64,000 nt of DNA from Pyrrhosoma nymphula (Eukaryota; Arthropoda; Insecta; Odonata; Coenagrionidae). The stretch's first letter is position 1; every line of letters begins with the position of its first letter. The translations under genes and the position numbers were made by a program. The stretch is taken from contig OY754331.1 in the NCBI GenBank assembly GCA_963573305.1, positions 69,429,275-69,493,274 of the forward strand. Reading direction: 5' to 3'. This document shows, piece after piece, positions 22,229 to 32,290 of the stretch. The notes beneath the pieces are model-generated. The model worked only from the letters and a program-made list of their open reading frames with translations. It did not search any database and had not been told where the DNA came from.

Positions 22229-23670
22229 TAGTAGGTATAAACATTTTATTGATACCATTTTATTTGTAAATTAAAGGCGCAACTTTTTTATAATTGCTCT
22301 TTTTTAATACGATTTCTGTGTACGATTGGATATTAAGGATTGAAAAGTTTGATTTCCCGCCATTTTAAAACTGTGTATTAGAAAAGAATTTAATATCGTA
22401 TGCTAGTTTAAACCATTGCCATTAACAGCTATATAAAATATCAAGTCTTTATCTTAACTAGTTTTTTATTTGTCAGGACTTCCGTGAAAAACGCATACCG
22501 ACAGACAGCAAAATAACGGTGCGTTTCCGGACGCATGTCCAATTGAATTTTTTTCTTATTTTAACCTGCTTAATCATACCCTTAAATATCACAGAGTCAT
22601 TACGAAACACCTATATATTCCCTATATGTAAAAAAAATATTACAAATAAAGATTTCTTGGAACACAAAATATTTGGTGAAGCAGACGGAGCTGTTACTAA
22701 GCAATTTCCCTTATGTATTGAAAAAAATTCAAGCGCCCGCACCATATGTATGTTAGTGGAGAGCGTGTATGGGAGCTTGCTTGCCATCTATTGGCGCACA
22801 TCTGCATCACTACGCCTAGAAAATTAATCAAACTTACGTACGCGTTGCCTTTATATTGTAGATTTATCTGTTTCAAATAATATTTACTTAACATTATTAT
22901 TTTTTTCGTTAAAGGCGATAGAAGTAGGCAAGAAAGTTTAAGAATTACATTGTAGCCAGTTCATCAAATTTTGGAATTAAATTGTAAGTTATATGGGTTA
23001 AAAAAAACATCCGCGTAATTAGTCACGAATCAAAAATCTTTCAGCACAAAAAATGGGAATTTGAGGCAAATATTCGTTATTGGCTAGTGAAAGAGTAACC
23101 ATTCCGTAAGAGATTGCTGTGAAGTCGGAGAGAACCCTACCCCGTTCATAAATCGTAAGAAAAAACTGTTCTTTGCATTAGAAATATAATACCAAAAAAA
23201 CGGGAATGAAGACATGACATCTTACGGTACTTATTTAAATAATAATGTGAGATGTTGGATACTGTTACATTTGACAAATATAGGGATTTTGTTAGTGACC
23301 ATTTTTATAATTTATGTGTTGACGAAAGCGGAAGAAGTTAGTATGTCAATGCCGTACGCCAGTTACAAGTCCAGATAAATTTCTTTGCAACGCGGAAAGA
23401 AACAGGGTTCGTCTAACAAAATCAGATTCTTGGGATATTCCTTTGGATAAAAACGAAAACCAACGAACTTCTTGAATAGTTTCACATTCCTCATTAAATC
23501 ACAGTGAAGAGTGAGGCAATTAAATAAAAAGCTGGAATGAATGCTCGATGAAGCGAGAATAGAAGTTCATATTTTTGCTTATAAAAAAGAGATATAATGA
23601 AAGGGAAATGGTACATATAAGTTATATGAGATGGGGAGCATTTTTTTCCGGAAAGCCGCGATAAAAGATT
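22229..23670. other. AT-rich non-coding stretch
   Basis: No supported gene. The word gcgtttccggacgca near 22522 repeats one at 20309 in the MITE, hinting at another MITE end, but no partner arm was found. The 102-codon frame at 22519-22827 has no domain. Confidence 0.4.
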
Positions 23671-23674
23671 TGGA

Positions 23675-24260
23675 ATGCGGTTGGTTCCACTAGGCTCTCT
23701 CTCGGAGTGGTTGGGGGGGGGGGGGTTATTTTGGTCGGCGACGACGGGGGTGGGTAAGGGAAGAGGGAGGGGGGATGGTTTTGTTGGAAAAAGAAAGAGG
23801 GGATTAAAAGCGATTAGCGGGAGGTATCGAGGGAGGGAGAAGATACGAGGAGAGAGAGAGAGAGAAAAAAGTTGGTTTGGGATGGTCCATAGGCACTAGC
23901 CCGGGTGGTGAAGGATAAAAGTGGGCAAATGGTGAATTTTTCGTACGGTTCTCGGTTTCGTGAGAGTGAAGGAGGGATATGTGGGAGAGAAGTTAGAAAG
24001 GAAATGAGAGAGAGAGAATTTCGGAATGAAGTAGGGGTGAAAGCAGGGAATGTGTGGGTGTTGAGAACGGGGAAGGGTTGAGGAGAAGGATAATGTGGGT
24101 GGAGAAATCGATATCAGATGTGTGTGTGTGTATATGGGTGGTGAGGGGAATGTATTTCAGACTACGGAGAAAGTAGAGAGAGAGCGAGGAATGGATGGTA
24201 GTTGGTCCAGAAGGGGATTCTTTCTAGATGGTGGCACTTCCGAGAATAAGTCTCACGAGA
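23675..24260 (+). repeat. Purine-rich, G-run and simple-sequence block
   Basis: Plus-strand purine bias extends over about 0.6 kb, with a run of 13 G (23713-23725), an (AG)n tract (about 23849-23865), repeated gagagag words near 24005 and a (TG)n tract near 24117-24132. Frames here (74 and 61 codons) are Gly/Arg/Glu-rich translations of simple sequence, not genes. Long G-runs plus polypurine strand asymmetry could allow G-quadruplex or triplex structure, which is inference only. Confidence 0.8.
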
Positions 24261-25015
24261 ACAAACGGTCGGTTTGGTAATCACTGGAGATGTTTTCATT
24301 TTCGGGTGAACACCCCAGGGGAGTGCCATTGTTTTACCATTTTTTTAACATGTCGTCAAGGGAAGAAGGGGAGGCCTATTTATAAACTTTTCATCAAAAT
24401 ACCATCCGCTGTATATCATTACGGTGACAAACGATTCAAGGATTCTTGATTAACGTGAGCCGTGTCCGCCGAAGCGACAGTGGCATGTGCAACATTAATG
24501 ATGACATTCCTTTCCCGAGTTCGTGGAAAAATTATTACTGACATATTCCCGCCGGAAAATTTTCCCAGAAAGGGGAGCTATTTCAAAATTCCTGGAAGGC
24601 TGTTTTGTATTGGCTACTGGATAACAGTTTGACATATTCTCGGTGTATAATTTCCTGTCGTGAGGCGCAAATATTTTTTTGTCTTTGAATCTCGTAATAT
24701 AAGAATATTTTCCCCTTTGTCCACTTTAGGATACTCGGAAACTCAGTTTTGCAAATGGAAGTTTTTCGTTCTTGGAGAAACCTTGTCTGAAAAATTACTG
24801 CTCAAAATGGAGTATTTTTTCCCCAAACCTTGAGTTTGTCACCAACAAAAAATAATTAAACAGAAAAATGATACCTAAAGTCTTAGTACGCATCCACCTG
24901 CAAACGATCCCCACCCTAGGGCATGCTCAGTCCAAACTGATGGCAAAGAGGGGAAAATAGAAGCTCTAGGAGGTGGCAGTAAGTTTTCCAGAGGCATCGT
25001 TTAGCATTTCAAGCT
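24261..25015. other. Non-coding stretch
   Basis: AT-rich, without recognised features. Confidence 0.45.
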
Positions 25016-25019
25016 TGAC

Positions 25020-25775
25020 TCACATCTAAATACTATCTTCCGGGCTGCCGCAGCGGTCTGTGACAGGGGGTGTTAGGACGCCAGCAATGGAGGTAATAGG
25101 GGGGAGGTAATAGTGAATAGGAGGGGGGAGAGGACAGACGATTATCGTATGCTAATGATATGTCTTATGTTAGCGTCACGCTGTTTTTCTTATAATCACT
25201 AATGGTGCATGGAGAGAAGGAATTTTTCTACCAATCAGTTTGGTGGTGTATATCTCTTCTTTTTGAGTAGTAGTAGTATTTTTGTTTAACGTGCTTCTAC
25301 AGCTAAGGTCATTTCACTGCACATACTGTCTGCCACGTGCAGACAGGGGCAACAGCACTTGGACGAACCCCTCCAAACTCGAACCGAGCCCAACGATGTT
25401 TAACTTCGGTGACTGATGAGCCGGTGTTTCCATCGAGGCACGCGGTTTCCCTCTTATTTTTGTCGCTTCTATCAGTTCTAAATATATAGCGAAGGGTTCG
25501 AATAAAACCGTCCGTGTCGTACTGACACTCGCCTGATCTGAATTTTTCAATTATCCAAAACCTTGCGCTTAGCCTTCAAGTCTTAAACTTGTCCCGATAT
25601 TAGTCCTTCCATCAAATGTGTAACCCTTTCTGTTCTCTAGTGACAGTTTTCAACGAAGCGTGCGTATTTCCTTAGTATTTTGGTTTAATTAGTGACTGAA
25701 ATCTTTCTGCGTAGGGTCCAAATCGCTCGTGGCGTATTCCAGATGTGTCTTAACCAGAGAAAAGGAACTCACGCT
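25020..25775 (-). mobile_element. Decayed CR1/Jockey-like LINE, 3' half (copy 2), split by a SINE
   Basis: This minus-strand copy of the family also seen at 636-1305 and 28562-29575 begins at the low-coordinate end with catctaaatacta and gggggtgttaggacgcc (3' end signature). It continues through RT C-terminal sequence such as ccgtccgtgtcgtactgacactcgcctgat, which is shared with copy 1. At 25254-25462 the alignment is interrupted by a 5S-derived SINE with its target duplication, so the LINE was present first. Many substitutions remove coding capacity. It is closer to copy 1 than to copy 3. Confidence 0.8.
25266..25450 (-). mobile_element. 5S rRNA-derived SINE (SINE3-like) with target-site duplication
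   Basis: Read on the minus strand, the 5' half is 5S rRNA-like. CACCGG is followed by TCACCGAAGTTAAACATCG, TTGGGCTCGGTT, GAGTTTGGAGGGG and GTGCTGTTGCC, in the order of eukaryotic 5S rRNA (CACCGG...ATCACCGAAGTTAAGCAACG...TTGGGCGCGGTTAGTACTTGGATGGG...GTGCTGTTGGC). This includes the internal promoter box A region. A 5S-unrelated 3' part (gaccttagctgtagaagcac) follows, ending in a TAC/ACT repeat tail. The element is flanked by ctcttctttttg (25254-25265) and ctcttatttttg (25451-25462), an 11/12-bp target duplication. The box C region is shortened, so it is neither a functional 5S gene nor clearly transcribable. Confidence 0.85.
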
Positions 25776-26530
25776 GTGAGTCATCCGCTCCTAGAAAACA
25801 TACATCCATGGTGTAAATCCACTCGTGTAAATTTTCCACACTGAGAAGGTTAAGGAAGATTTTATTTTCGATCTTTACTACCTATGTATAGTAGACTTGC
25901 GCTCCGGGACATTTTTTAAGTTGCTAATAGTAAGTTGTTTACTACTCAGTCACACCTAAAAACATGAAATAGAGAAAATTATAATAGCAAAATGAGCTTT
26001 AGGTAGATTAGCAAATTTCCTGAATGGAAGTTACCATGTTAGTATGAGTCTGAAGTGGCGGAAAAATAAATGAATCACTGGCCTATGGTCAATTTAATTA
26101 ATGGCCAAGTGATTGAGAGAAAATAAAGTGATATGCCTATGCTTGGAAAAAGCACTTAATGAATACAATGAAAAATGTATACCTTTAAAAGGTTACCTGA
26201 ACAATAATTTCAGGTTCTCATTTGAACAAAGATAAACCTTAAAATTTACATTATGATTGTGAACACTTTTTTTAGGCGTTTTAAAATGTGAGGTAGTTCG
26301 TTATGCTTATTGAACCACTCAGTCTCCATCTCTGTGAAATCATTTTTCCCTCATCTTTTAAAGTCTCACAACAAATTTAAAAAAATTAATTGGCTCTAGC
26401 AAGGCTACAGATTCCATTTAAAAAAGCTGTATCTCTTCGGCTTTGGGTGAACTAACTGTTGTAGGGCATATTGCGGGTATTTTTCTTGAATAGGTATCGA
26501 GAGAGTTGAACTTTTCGTTGAAGTACCGAA
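25776..26530. other. AT-rich non-coding stretch
   Basis: No recognised feature. Confidence 0.45.
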
Positions 26531-26539
26531 GGTTAAAGT

Positions 26540-26890
26540 AAGATGCCTGAATCGTGGGATCATCTTATTGGAAAGACTAACTCGGCAGTCGGGCGGCATT
26601 GCCGTGAGCTTATCTTGATCTGCTCGGGGACTGCTGCTTTTTTTGCGATCCCAATGGCATGTGAGTTACGAGTGTTTATGGAGGAGAAGGGTTGTCCGGG
26701 GCGACGGCTTGTTTTCGGGGGGAAAGGGGGTACCATTCTTGGTGGACTAGGTATTTCCGTAACTCGAACGATTTCCAAAGGAAGGAATTACGTGAAAAGG
26801 AGGAAAAGGGACGCAGTGAATGTGAAAAACGGAGCTGTAAGGGTTGGGAGACCGCGCATGTTTTGATTGATGAACGATTTACGTGATTGA
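26540..26890. other. GC-richer unassigned block with overlapping frames
   Basis: This patch stays open in four frames (up to 107 codons plus, 26543-26866; 72 codons minus). The plus product starts with an ATG and contains Gly-rich and Lys/Arg-rich parts, but no domain I recognise and no clear splice sites. Low stop density in GC-richer DNA explains the frames. A single unrecognised exon cannot be excluded. Confidence 0.2.
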
Positions 26891-27655
26891 GCATGTTCTA
26901 GTAGGGAGGTCATATGTTTGTTTGGATGGGGAGCCTGCTTTATTTATTAAAGCTGTTTATATGTGAAGTTATATTTTTTTTAATTCACAGGAAAAACTAT
27001 TCTCTACAAATAAAGTTGTTTTATAAAAAATATTTCTTCCTTACAATTAAGTGCGCTTTCGCGACGTCAAAAAAATACGTTTTAAATGTGGCGGCCAATC
27101 ATGTCGCAGAACGTTATCGAAGGCAATGTCACGACGCATTTTCATGTTAAATGTCGCTGATTTGTCTTATATTGACGAAAATGACGTTTTTATTTCTTTA
27201 ATGCATGGCGATGAACTTGTATCGTTATTATTCTTGCTTTTGAAATGTATGTATCAGTGATACCGTGTGGTGATGCCAAGTCTATGACATACCGTTTTGG
27301 ATCACGTGACTTCGTCAAATTTGTATACTTTTTATAGGCAATTATTATGCCTGCGGTTGACGCATAAGTGTGTGAATTATATATGTGAGATCCATATGAA
27401 ATGTACTGTCATATTTTCTGCTCAAATATGAGGAACACATTTGATGTATGATCCCTACTGTGTGTATACATTGATGTCGGTAAATGCGTGTGAGTATATA
27501 TAAACACGAGTGTCTGTGCCGGAATAATTATAAGTTTTTATGCCACCCATTTCATTTTTTCACAAATTTTTCCAGAGATTAGAGGTTATCGTTTCGTACA
27601 TTAATTCCTAAGTTGGTATGCAGAGCCGATTAAGCGTAGCAAACGACGTTTTGTA
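26891..27655. other. AT-rich non-coding stretch
   Basis: No recognised feature. Short TA/TG simple tracts lie near 27485-27505. Confidence 0.45.
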
Positions 27656-27659
27656 AAGG

Positions 27660-28030
27660 CGATTTGACGGTCTCTCTCTCTCCCTCTTAGAGCTTTGGGG
27701 TCTGTAGATCTCTCGAAGGTCGGTTTCTGGAACGGTCAATATTTCACGTTTAGCCAGATTGGGAGGGGAGGACTAAAACTTTTGTGTCAACGTGGCATGC
27801 TCCATACCAGCACTTCCCGGAAACGAGCTCCTGGGAGCTTTAAATCCTTTGGGAACGAACCGTCGGCCCAGGGACATAGATCGCGCGCCGCACGCGGGAG
27901 GGATGAAGCGAGGGCGAATTATGGTTGACAAGCCTACTCTCATGGGAGATGGAAGATGCGGTGTACCCCCGAAATTTGGGCAAAGCCAACGTGCGCCGAA
28001 TTACATGGCTCAATTACAGGAAACTTAAAG
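27660..28030 (+). other. GC-richer block preceded by a pyrimidine tract, unassigned
   Basis: A tctctctctctccctcttag tract (about 27671-27690) looks like a splice acceptor and is followed by about 340 bp of GC/CpG-richer sequence open in two plus frames (77 and 78 codons). I recognise no protein family in either frame and no strong donor, so this is only a candidate exon or an old repeat. Confidence 0.2.
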
Positions 28031-28241
28031 GAGTTTTACAGCGACTGTGTGAACGAAAACGCATCTAGGCACCTACTGAATTCCACATTTTTTATTTTCA
28101 ATGTATGGAAAAAAATCCTGCTTTCGCTGGTTTAATGTCTTAAATATTATAAAACAATATTAAAGCACAAAATATGCAGAACATTCGACGAATTCATGTA
28201 TGAAAATAAATAAAACTTCGTCTTTTGTGAGAAAATGCAGA

Positions 28242-28403
28242 AAATAAACAGAAAAAGAGGACACTCACATATATGTTGCACATATCGATGGGTCTGTCCC
28301 ACCTTAATCAGCAAGAGGTAAAGCTAGTTATAAATGTAGAGTGACCCAAAAAAATATACACAACATATATGTGAGTGTTCTTTTATCTTTTTTTTTGTTT
28401 ATT
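28242..28403. repeat. Foldback / MITE-like inverted repeat
   Basis: Left arm 28242-28278 (aaataaacagaaaaagagg then acactcacatatatgttg) and right arm 28361-28403 (caacatatatgtgagtgt then a T-rich part and gtttatt) are near-perfect reverse complements. The core is perfect over 18 bp. The loop is about 80 bp and has no coding content. Confidence 0.85.
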
Positions 28404-28561
28404 GTGAAGCTAGTGACGAAGGTATTTTTATGCATTCAGGGTCGTGAAAACCTTTGGCAATTTTATTTAAAAAAATAAAAATATCGAAAATTCAACTCTA
28501 ACTTTGGTCAATATTTGGTGAACGCCAGTGTTGGTTGGGTGCTAATATTTTGACTTATTAA

Positions 28562-29575
28562 ATCTACATCTACATCTACATATTACCCCGCAAGCCGCCT
28601 CAATAGGCGTGTGGCGGGGGGTGTTAGGACACCAGCCGCTTAAAGATAAAAAGGAAAAGCTCTAATGAAATTACGCCTAGCATTTATTGAAGTCCCTTAT
28701 TGTTCGGGGGAAAAACGAATTCCCATACCTATCCGTTCGGCAAAATATCTCTCTTAATTTATCGTTTCTATCGGACCTGGAAATATAGTGGGGTTCTAAT
28801 ATGATGTTCTCCGTGTCGCTCTGAAAGATATCTATTCTCAATTGTTCAAGCAATCTAAGCCTAGCGCGCAGCCTCCGAGTCTCTAGCGGTTCCCAGCCTA
28901 ATTCGTTTAACATCTGTGTAACGCTGTCAGTACGCCCGTAGCTGTTTTTGACGAATCGCGCAGCTTTCCTTTGTATTTTATTAAGTTCCCGGACTACGTC
29001 TTTCTGCACCGGATCCCATATGCTCGCTGCATATTCAAGGTGTGGCCGGACGAGTGCGAAATAGCACCTCTCTTTTACTTTTTCATCCGAAAATCTTCCC
29101 ACAATACGCTTGACGAATCCTAGCTTCTTCAGAGCTCTGCCACAAATATTTCTTATATGTGCTCCCCACGATAGGTCCGAAGTTATCGTAACTCCTAGAT
29201 ACTTCACTTCATCTGTCGCCTTTATGTTAACACCATCCACAGCATATACATGGGAATAGTTGGACGACTTCCGCAAGAAATGTACCGCCGTGCATTTGCT
29301 CAGATTAAGTTCGAGTCCCCACTCTTGGCTCCACACATGAACGTTGTTTAAATCCGATGATAGAGTTTCAAAGTCAGAGTGATCACTAATTTCACGATAG
29401 ATGACAGCGTCGTCGGCGAATAGACGTATTTTACTGCTAATTCGAGAGCATAGATCATTTATGTATATAATGAACAAAAGGGGTCCGATCACGCTTCCTT
29501 GCGGGACACCTGATGTCACTTTAACTAAATGTGGAGGTAGTCTCAGGCTTGACTTCGTGGAATCTTTCCATATTG
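28562..29575 (-). mobile_element. CR1/Jockey-like LINE, 5'-truncated, best-preserved copy (copy 3)
   Basis: This minus-strand element keeps the C-terminal part of its RT as one uninterrupted frame (28677 to about 29570). The 3' UTR follows, with gggggtgttaggacacc and a short hairpin (cgcctca-taggcgtg), and the element ends in tagatgtagatgtagat, the microsatellite-like tail typical of this group. The 5' end stops within the RT domain near 29560-29575, beside a foldback element, so 5' truncation during integration or later disruption are both possible. Related copies lie at 636-1305 and 25020-25775, with a solo tail at 59813-59875. All four are in the same orientation. Confidence 0.9.
28677..29570 (-). 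pseudogene. Reverse transcriptase C-terminal half of the LINE
   Basis: The product would copy LINE RNA into DNA at a nicked chromosomal target. Motifs in order are KVTSGVPQGS then LLFIIYINDL (RT block 4), FADDAVIY (catalytic YXDD-type box, about 35 residues later), GLELNLSKC (block 6), and YLGVTI (block 7). A connection region with VRPHLEYAASIWDP and a basic RKAARFV segment of the CR1/Jockey type follow. The usual first catalytic Asp block, the fingers and the whole endonuclease and ORF1 are absent, so the piece is non-functional despite its open frame. The in-frame GTG at 29519 is not a real start, because recognisable sequence (LRLPPHLVK) continues upstream in frame. Confidence 0.9.
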
Positions 29576-29611
29576 GGAAGAGAGGAAAAAAACTCTGCTA
29601 TTCCACAAAAC

Positions 29612-29670
29612 ATTTTTTATTTTACGTCCCAGGTTTCGTTACTGTGCAGCATCTTCAGGGGCCATTAAAA
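29612..29670 (-). ncRNA. Hammerhead-like ribozyme motif (left arm, opposite strand)
   Basis: On the minus strand, CTGAAGA (29652-29658) is followed by U, stem II GCTGC-ACA-GTAAC (one mismatch, one G-U) and an intact GAAA. The next part reads ACC-TG-GGA-C, where the last stem III base has changed from U to A beside the expected cleavage site. Distal stem I is A/T-rich and poorly paired. Each of the two copies therefore has a different defect. Confidence 0.45.
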
Positions 29671-29705
29671 ACATCAGGTACCTGTACAGGTAAAAATACC
29701 AACTG

Positions 29706-29766
29706 ATATTTGTAATTCCATCTGAAGATGCTGCACAGCAACGACACCTGGGTCGTGAACAAATAT
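29706..29766 (+). ncRNA. Hammerhead-like ribozyme motif (right arm)
   Basis: Type I layout. The distal stem I strands atatttgt (29706-29713) and acaaatat (29759-29766) are perfectly complementary, and the inner stem I is CAT/GTG with one G-U pair. Core box CTGAAGA lies at 29722-29728. A U is followed by stem II GCTGC-ACA-GCAAC (one C-A mismatch). Then come GACA where GAAA is canonical (one core lesion) and short stem III ACC-TG-GGT, with the expected cleavage after C29754. The core lesion suggests it is inactive. Short stem III is usual for Penelope-type hammerheads. Confidence 0.5.
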
Positions 29767-29807
29767 TTTATTTTGGATAGCTGAGTATTTTCCTCTCTTC
29801 TCATATT

Positions 29808-30830
29808 AAATGTGGATTGGTTATTTTGATATTTTTTCAATATAAATTCGCGTGTTTCTATTGTTTTTGAAAGTACGGATCATGTCAAAATATTTTTAAA
29901 TGAGTTATTATTATTAGGTTACACTGGACATTAATGGATTAAATAGATTAATTCTATTTTCGCCGAGTCTCACCAATTCTCTCATTTAACACTATGAGAT
30001 TTCTAATTACTAAAACAATGCTTGGAAATGTGTGATATTGTTGCCTATATCAAACAATATACAAGTTTTTCTTTTAGTACCCAGAATATGAACAAAATAA
30101 CATTTTTGTCAATTTACGTTGCAGCCACATCAAAAGTAATTATTTCGAAGAAAGTAGAATTTCAAATTTTTCTGCTTCTGAAACAATTTGTATATATATT
30201 TGCAAGAAAGTAATTAGTAGAGAAGTTAAGACGGAACGTTTATAATCACTATTTTCTATTACTTCTCCGCTGAGAAAACGGCCGGAGAAGTTGTTTTTTA
30301 AATGAAAATGCGAATCAAAGTGAGTGTTGTGCTGATGAAGTCGGTTAAGCAAATGATTAGGTGAATGGTATCAGGTGAATAAGCCCATGCTAATTAGTAA
30401 ATTATTGTTGGAGGTATAAATGGATTAGTTTAGAAAGTGATTAGGTGCTTGTAAGACGAATAAAACTATGATATTTAGCAAGTTAGTGTTGAAGATAATT
30501 TTGGGTGTTTAAGAGGTTTTGGATTGAATGAAGTTGTAGGAGTACAAAGCTAATCAATCTATCAAGAAGTTTCATCTATCTGAACGATAAGAATGGAAGG
30601 CGTAACTTACGGTAGTTGAAACTATCTTATGTGTGAAACAAGGATAAAAATTTTGGCTTCACAATCTTGTATAAGTAGAAGTTAATTGAAGAGACAACGC
30701 TGCAGTGGAGACTTAACTATTTCGTAGAGAAATAGAAGGTCTTGTTATATTTTGCCATCGATAGGAGAATGATTTCATATTCGAGACTTAACGCATGGAG
30801 AATGACTGTGACTGTACGGTGGTTGTAGAG
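29808..30830. other. AT-rich non-coding stretch
   Basis: No recognised feature. The phrases aagtgattaggtgc and gcaaatgattaggtg near 30350-30440 are weak local repeats. Confidence 0.4.
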
Positions 30831-30834
30831 GAAG

Positions 30835-30930
30835 ACAATGACCTGAGACGGGAATCGAATCCAATACCTCAGGTTTGCTATGCCGGCGCGTTACCCACCT
30901 GGCTTCCGTAGCCGCCTCAGGCATTTATAG
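30835..30930 (-). mobile_element. tRNA-derived SINE head
   Basis: On the minus strand, GGCTACGGAAGCCAGGTGGG leads into TAACGCGCC (box A region, about 30880-30900). After a tRNA-like interval comes a near-consensus box B, GGATTCGATTCC (30851-30862), continuing CGTCTCAGGTC. Lower coordinates, where the body would lie, are not clearly conserved. A decayed tRNA gene is less likely because the acceptor stem does not pair. Confidence 0.6.
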
Positions 30931-31099
30931 GCGGGGAATAATACCTTTGATTATTCCTGGCAAACGTCGAGGATCGCAGGGTGCTGGGACGATAATACCC
31001 TTCACTTCCCCACTTCCCGCTATGTCCGTTTTCCTCCGTCGGCCCTGAGAATCCCTAGTTCCGCGGTGAGATTTATCTCCTAGCATCTCCTCCTCCTGC

Positions 31100-31200
31100 C
31101 AGTAACCTTCTGGCCGAGTCTATCAACGACTAAGCATCCGCACTACCCCGGAATTCAGCGCTGTGGGGCACGGTTCTTGTTACTGAGCAGTCGGATTTCC
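31100..31200 (+). mobile_element. tRNA-Leu/Ser-like SINE head (copy 1)
   Basis: The plus strand contains tggccgagtctatcaacgac, resembling the TGGCCGAG box A of Leu/Ser tRNAs. A long variable interval follows, then a weakened box B, cggttcttgttac, and gagcagtcgg. The same order occurs at 32140-32260, where box B is intact. It lies directly beside the opposite-strand SINE at 30.8-30.9 kb. Confidence 0.5.
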
Positions 31201-31925
31201 ATTATGGTGGGAGGGAAAGAAAAATGTGCGAGGAAGGAAATTAAGACGATTATTACACGACAATAATAGATACTATCTCTAGACGGTTAATTGGCTTCAT
31301 TAGCGGGGTGAAATTGAGACTCTTAGTCCTCTCTTCCACCGAAACCCCCGTTACATGGTAGATCAAGATACAAACATTCAAGTAAACCATAAAATATAGT
31401 CATAATGTGTTTACGCAAAGGAAAATTATATTATTAGTTTACAAGAAGTTTAGCAGCTTAAAATTTGTCAGTAGAAATATTGAAAATCAGGAAATTCGTT
31501 CATTTGTATAATCTATGACCGTAAACATCATAAAGTTTACACTTGCAATGACAGGGATTGGAACAAGTGGAATAATACGCCAACATTGGAGGCTGCATTT
31601 CATGGATTGGAAAGAGTTTGTTGGTTATCTGGGAAAGTCGTCCGCGTGGCCGGTAACTGAATCGGAAAAAGATAGTTGGGTTCAGAGGAAATTTTTTGTG
31701 TCACAATAATGATTAAGCTCGAATAAATGTAAAGAATTGCTCTGCAAATAATTGTGGAGAAAAGTTTTTTTAATGCAGACAATCAGAAGTTGAAGATACA
31801 AGCGTGTCGAATACATTCTGCTATATGACAGCCTGTCGGAAACATTGATGGAGGAAAATTCCGATGGGAATAACTATCAATAAAGATCAAGGATAGAAAA
31901 CATTAATATAAACATGTGGTACGCC
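31201..31925. other. AT-rich non-coding stretch
   Basis: No recognised feature. Confidence 0.4.
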
Positions 31926-31929
31926 AACT

Positions 31930-32030
31930 TGAAGAATTGTGATGAAACGGAATGCTGAGAGAAGGATTGAGTAGAGAGCTGCCGCAAACCAATCTTCGGA
32001 ATTGTGACCGCTGATGATGATGGGATAAAA
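31930..32030 (-). repeat. Dispersed repeat fragment (same family as 43563-43810)
   Basis: The phrase gagagctgccgcaaaccaatcttcgg, followed by ctgatgatgatg, is the opposite-strand counterpart of catcatcag...atccgaagattggttt at about 43563-43600. This phrase marks a dispersed repeat commonly seen in arthropod DNA, probably the 3' end of a LINE. Only about 100 bp remain here. Confidence 0.5.
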
Positions 32031-32139
32031 CGAGACACGTAAAACTGCTATCGTAACATAAAGGAGTTAGCATGGAGGTGTGGTAGGCTTCAGTCACCGA
32101 AACTGAGGATTGAATACCCTATGACGATGATGTTTTCCC

Positions 32140-32290
32140 CAAGTTAGTATCCTTGGCCGAGGCAGTGAAAGACTAAGCAGCTCAGATCCTGGTACTCAAC
32201 GTGGTTCGAATTACTTAGCGGTCGGATTATACACGCTGGGGTCCTTCCCAAGATTCCTTACTTCTTTCCCGTAATTATAATTCTTATTAG
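32140..32290 (+). mobile_element. tRNA-Leu/Ser-like SINE (copy 2)
   Basis: ccttggccgaggcagtgaaa (box A of Leu/Ser type) is followed by actaagcagctcagatcctg and cgtggttcgaattacttagc, giving box B GGTTCGAATTA. The interval between boxes is long, as in tRNAs with a variable arm. The head aligns with 31105-31200. The acceptor ends do not pair, so this is a SINE and not a tRNA gene. A shorter scrap of the same head (gtatccttggcc then aactaag) occurs near 38030-38060. Confidence 0.55.

Larger units (their letters stand above)
29577..29800. mobile_element. Foldback of two inverted Penelope-like ends with hammerhead-type motifs
   Basis: The left arm (about 29577-29660) and right arm (about 29720-29800) are inverted copies. 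Both, read outward from the centre, give CTGAAGATGCTGCACAG, then AACGAAACCTGGGAC or AACGACACCTGGGTC, then an A/T-rich tail and end gagaagagagg. Identity by eye is about 75-80 percent over about 80 bp. A possible 6-bp duplication catatt flanks it (29569-29574; 29802-29807). The conserved block matches the layout of hammerhead ribozymes known from Penelope-like retroelements. No Penelope RT or GIY-YIG coding sequence is in the window. Confidence 0.7.

Noticed and set aside
25335..25440. Functional 5S rRNA gene
   Set aside because: Substitutions and a shortened box C region, a non-5S 3' extension with simple tail, and a target duplication show retroposition.
28677..29519. Intact host or viral polymerase gene starting at 29519
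   Set aside because: RT sequence continues in frame upstream of the GTG, and the N-terminal half is missing; it is a truncated LINE.
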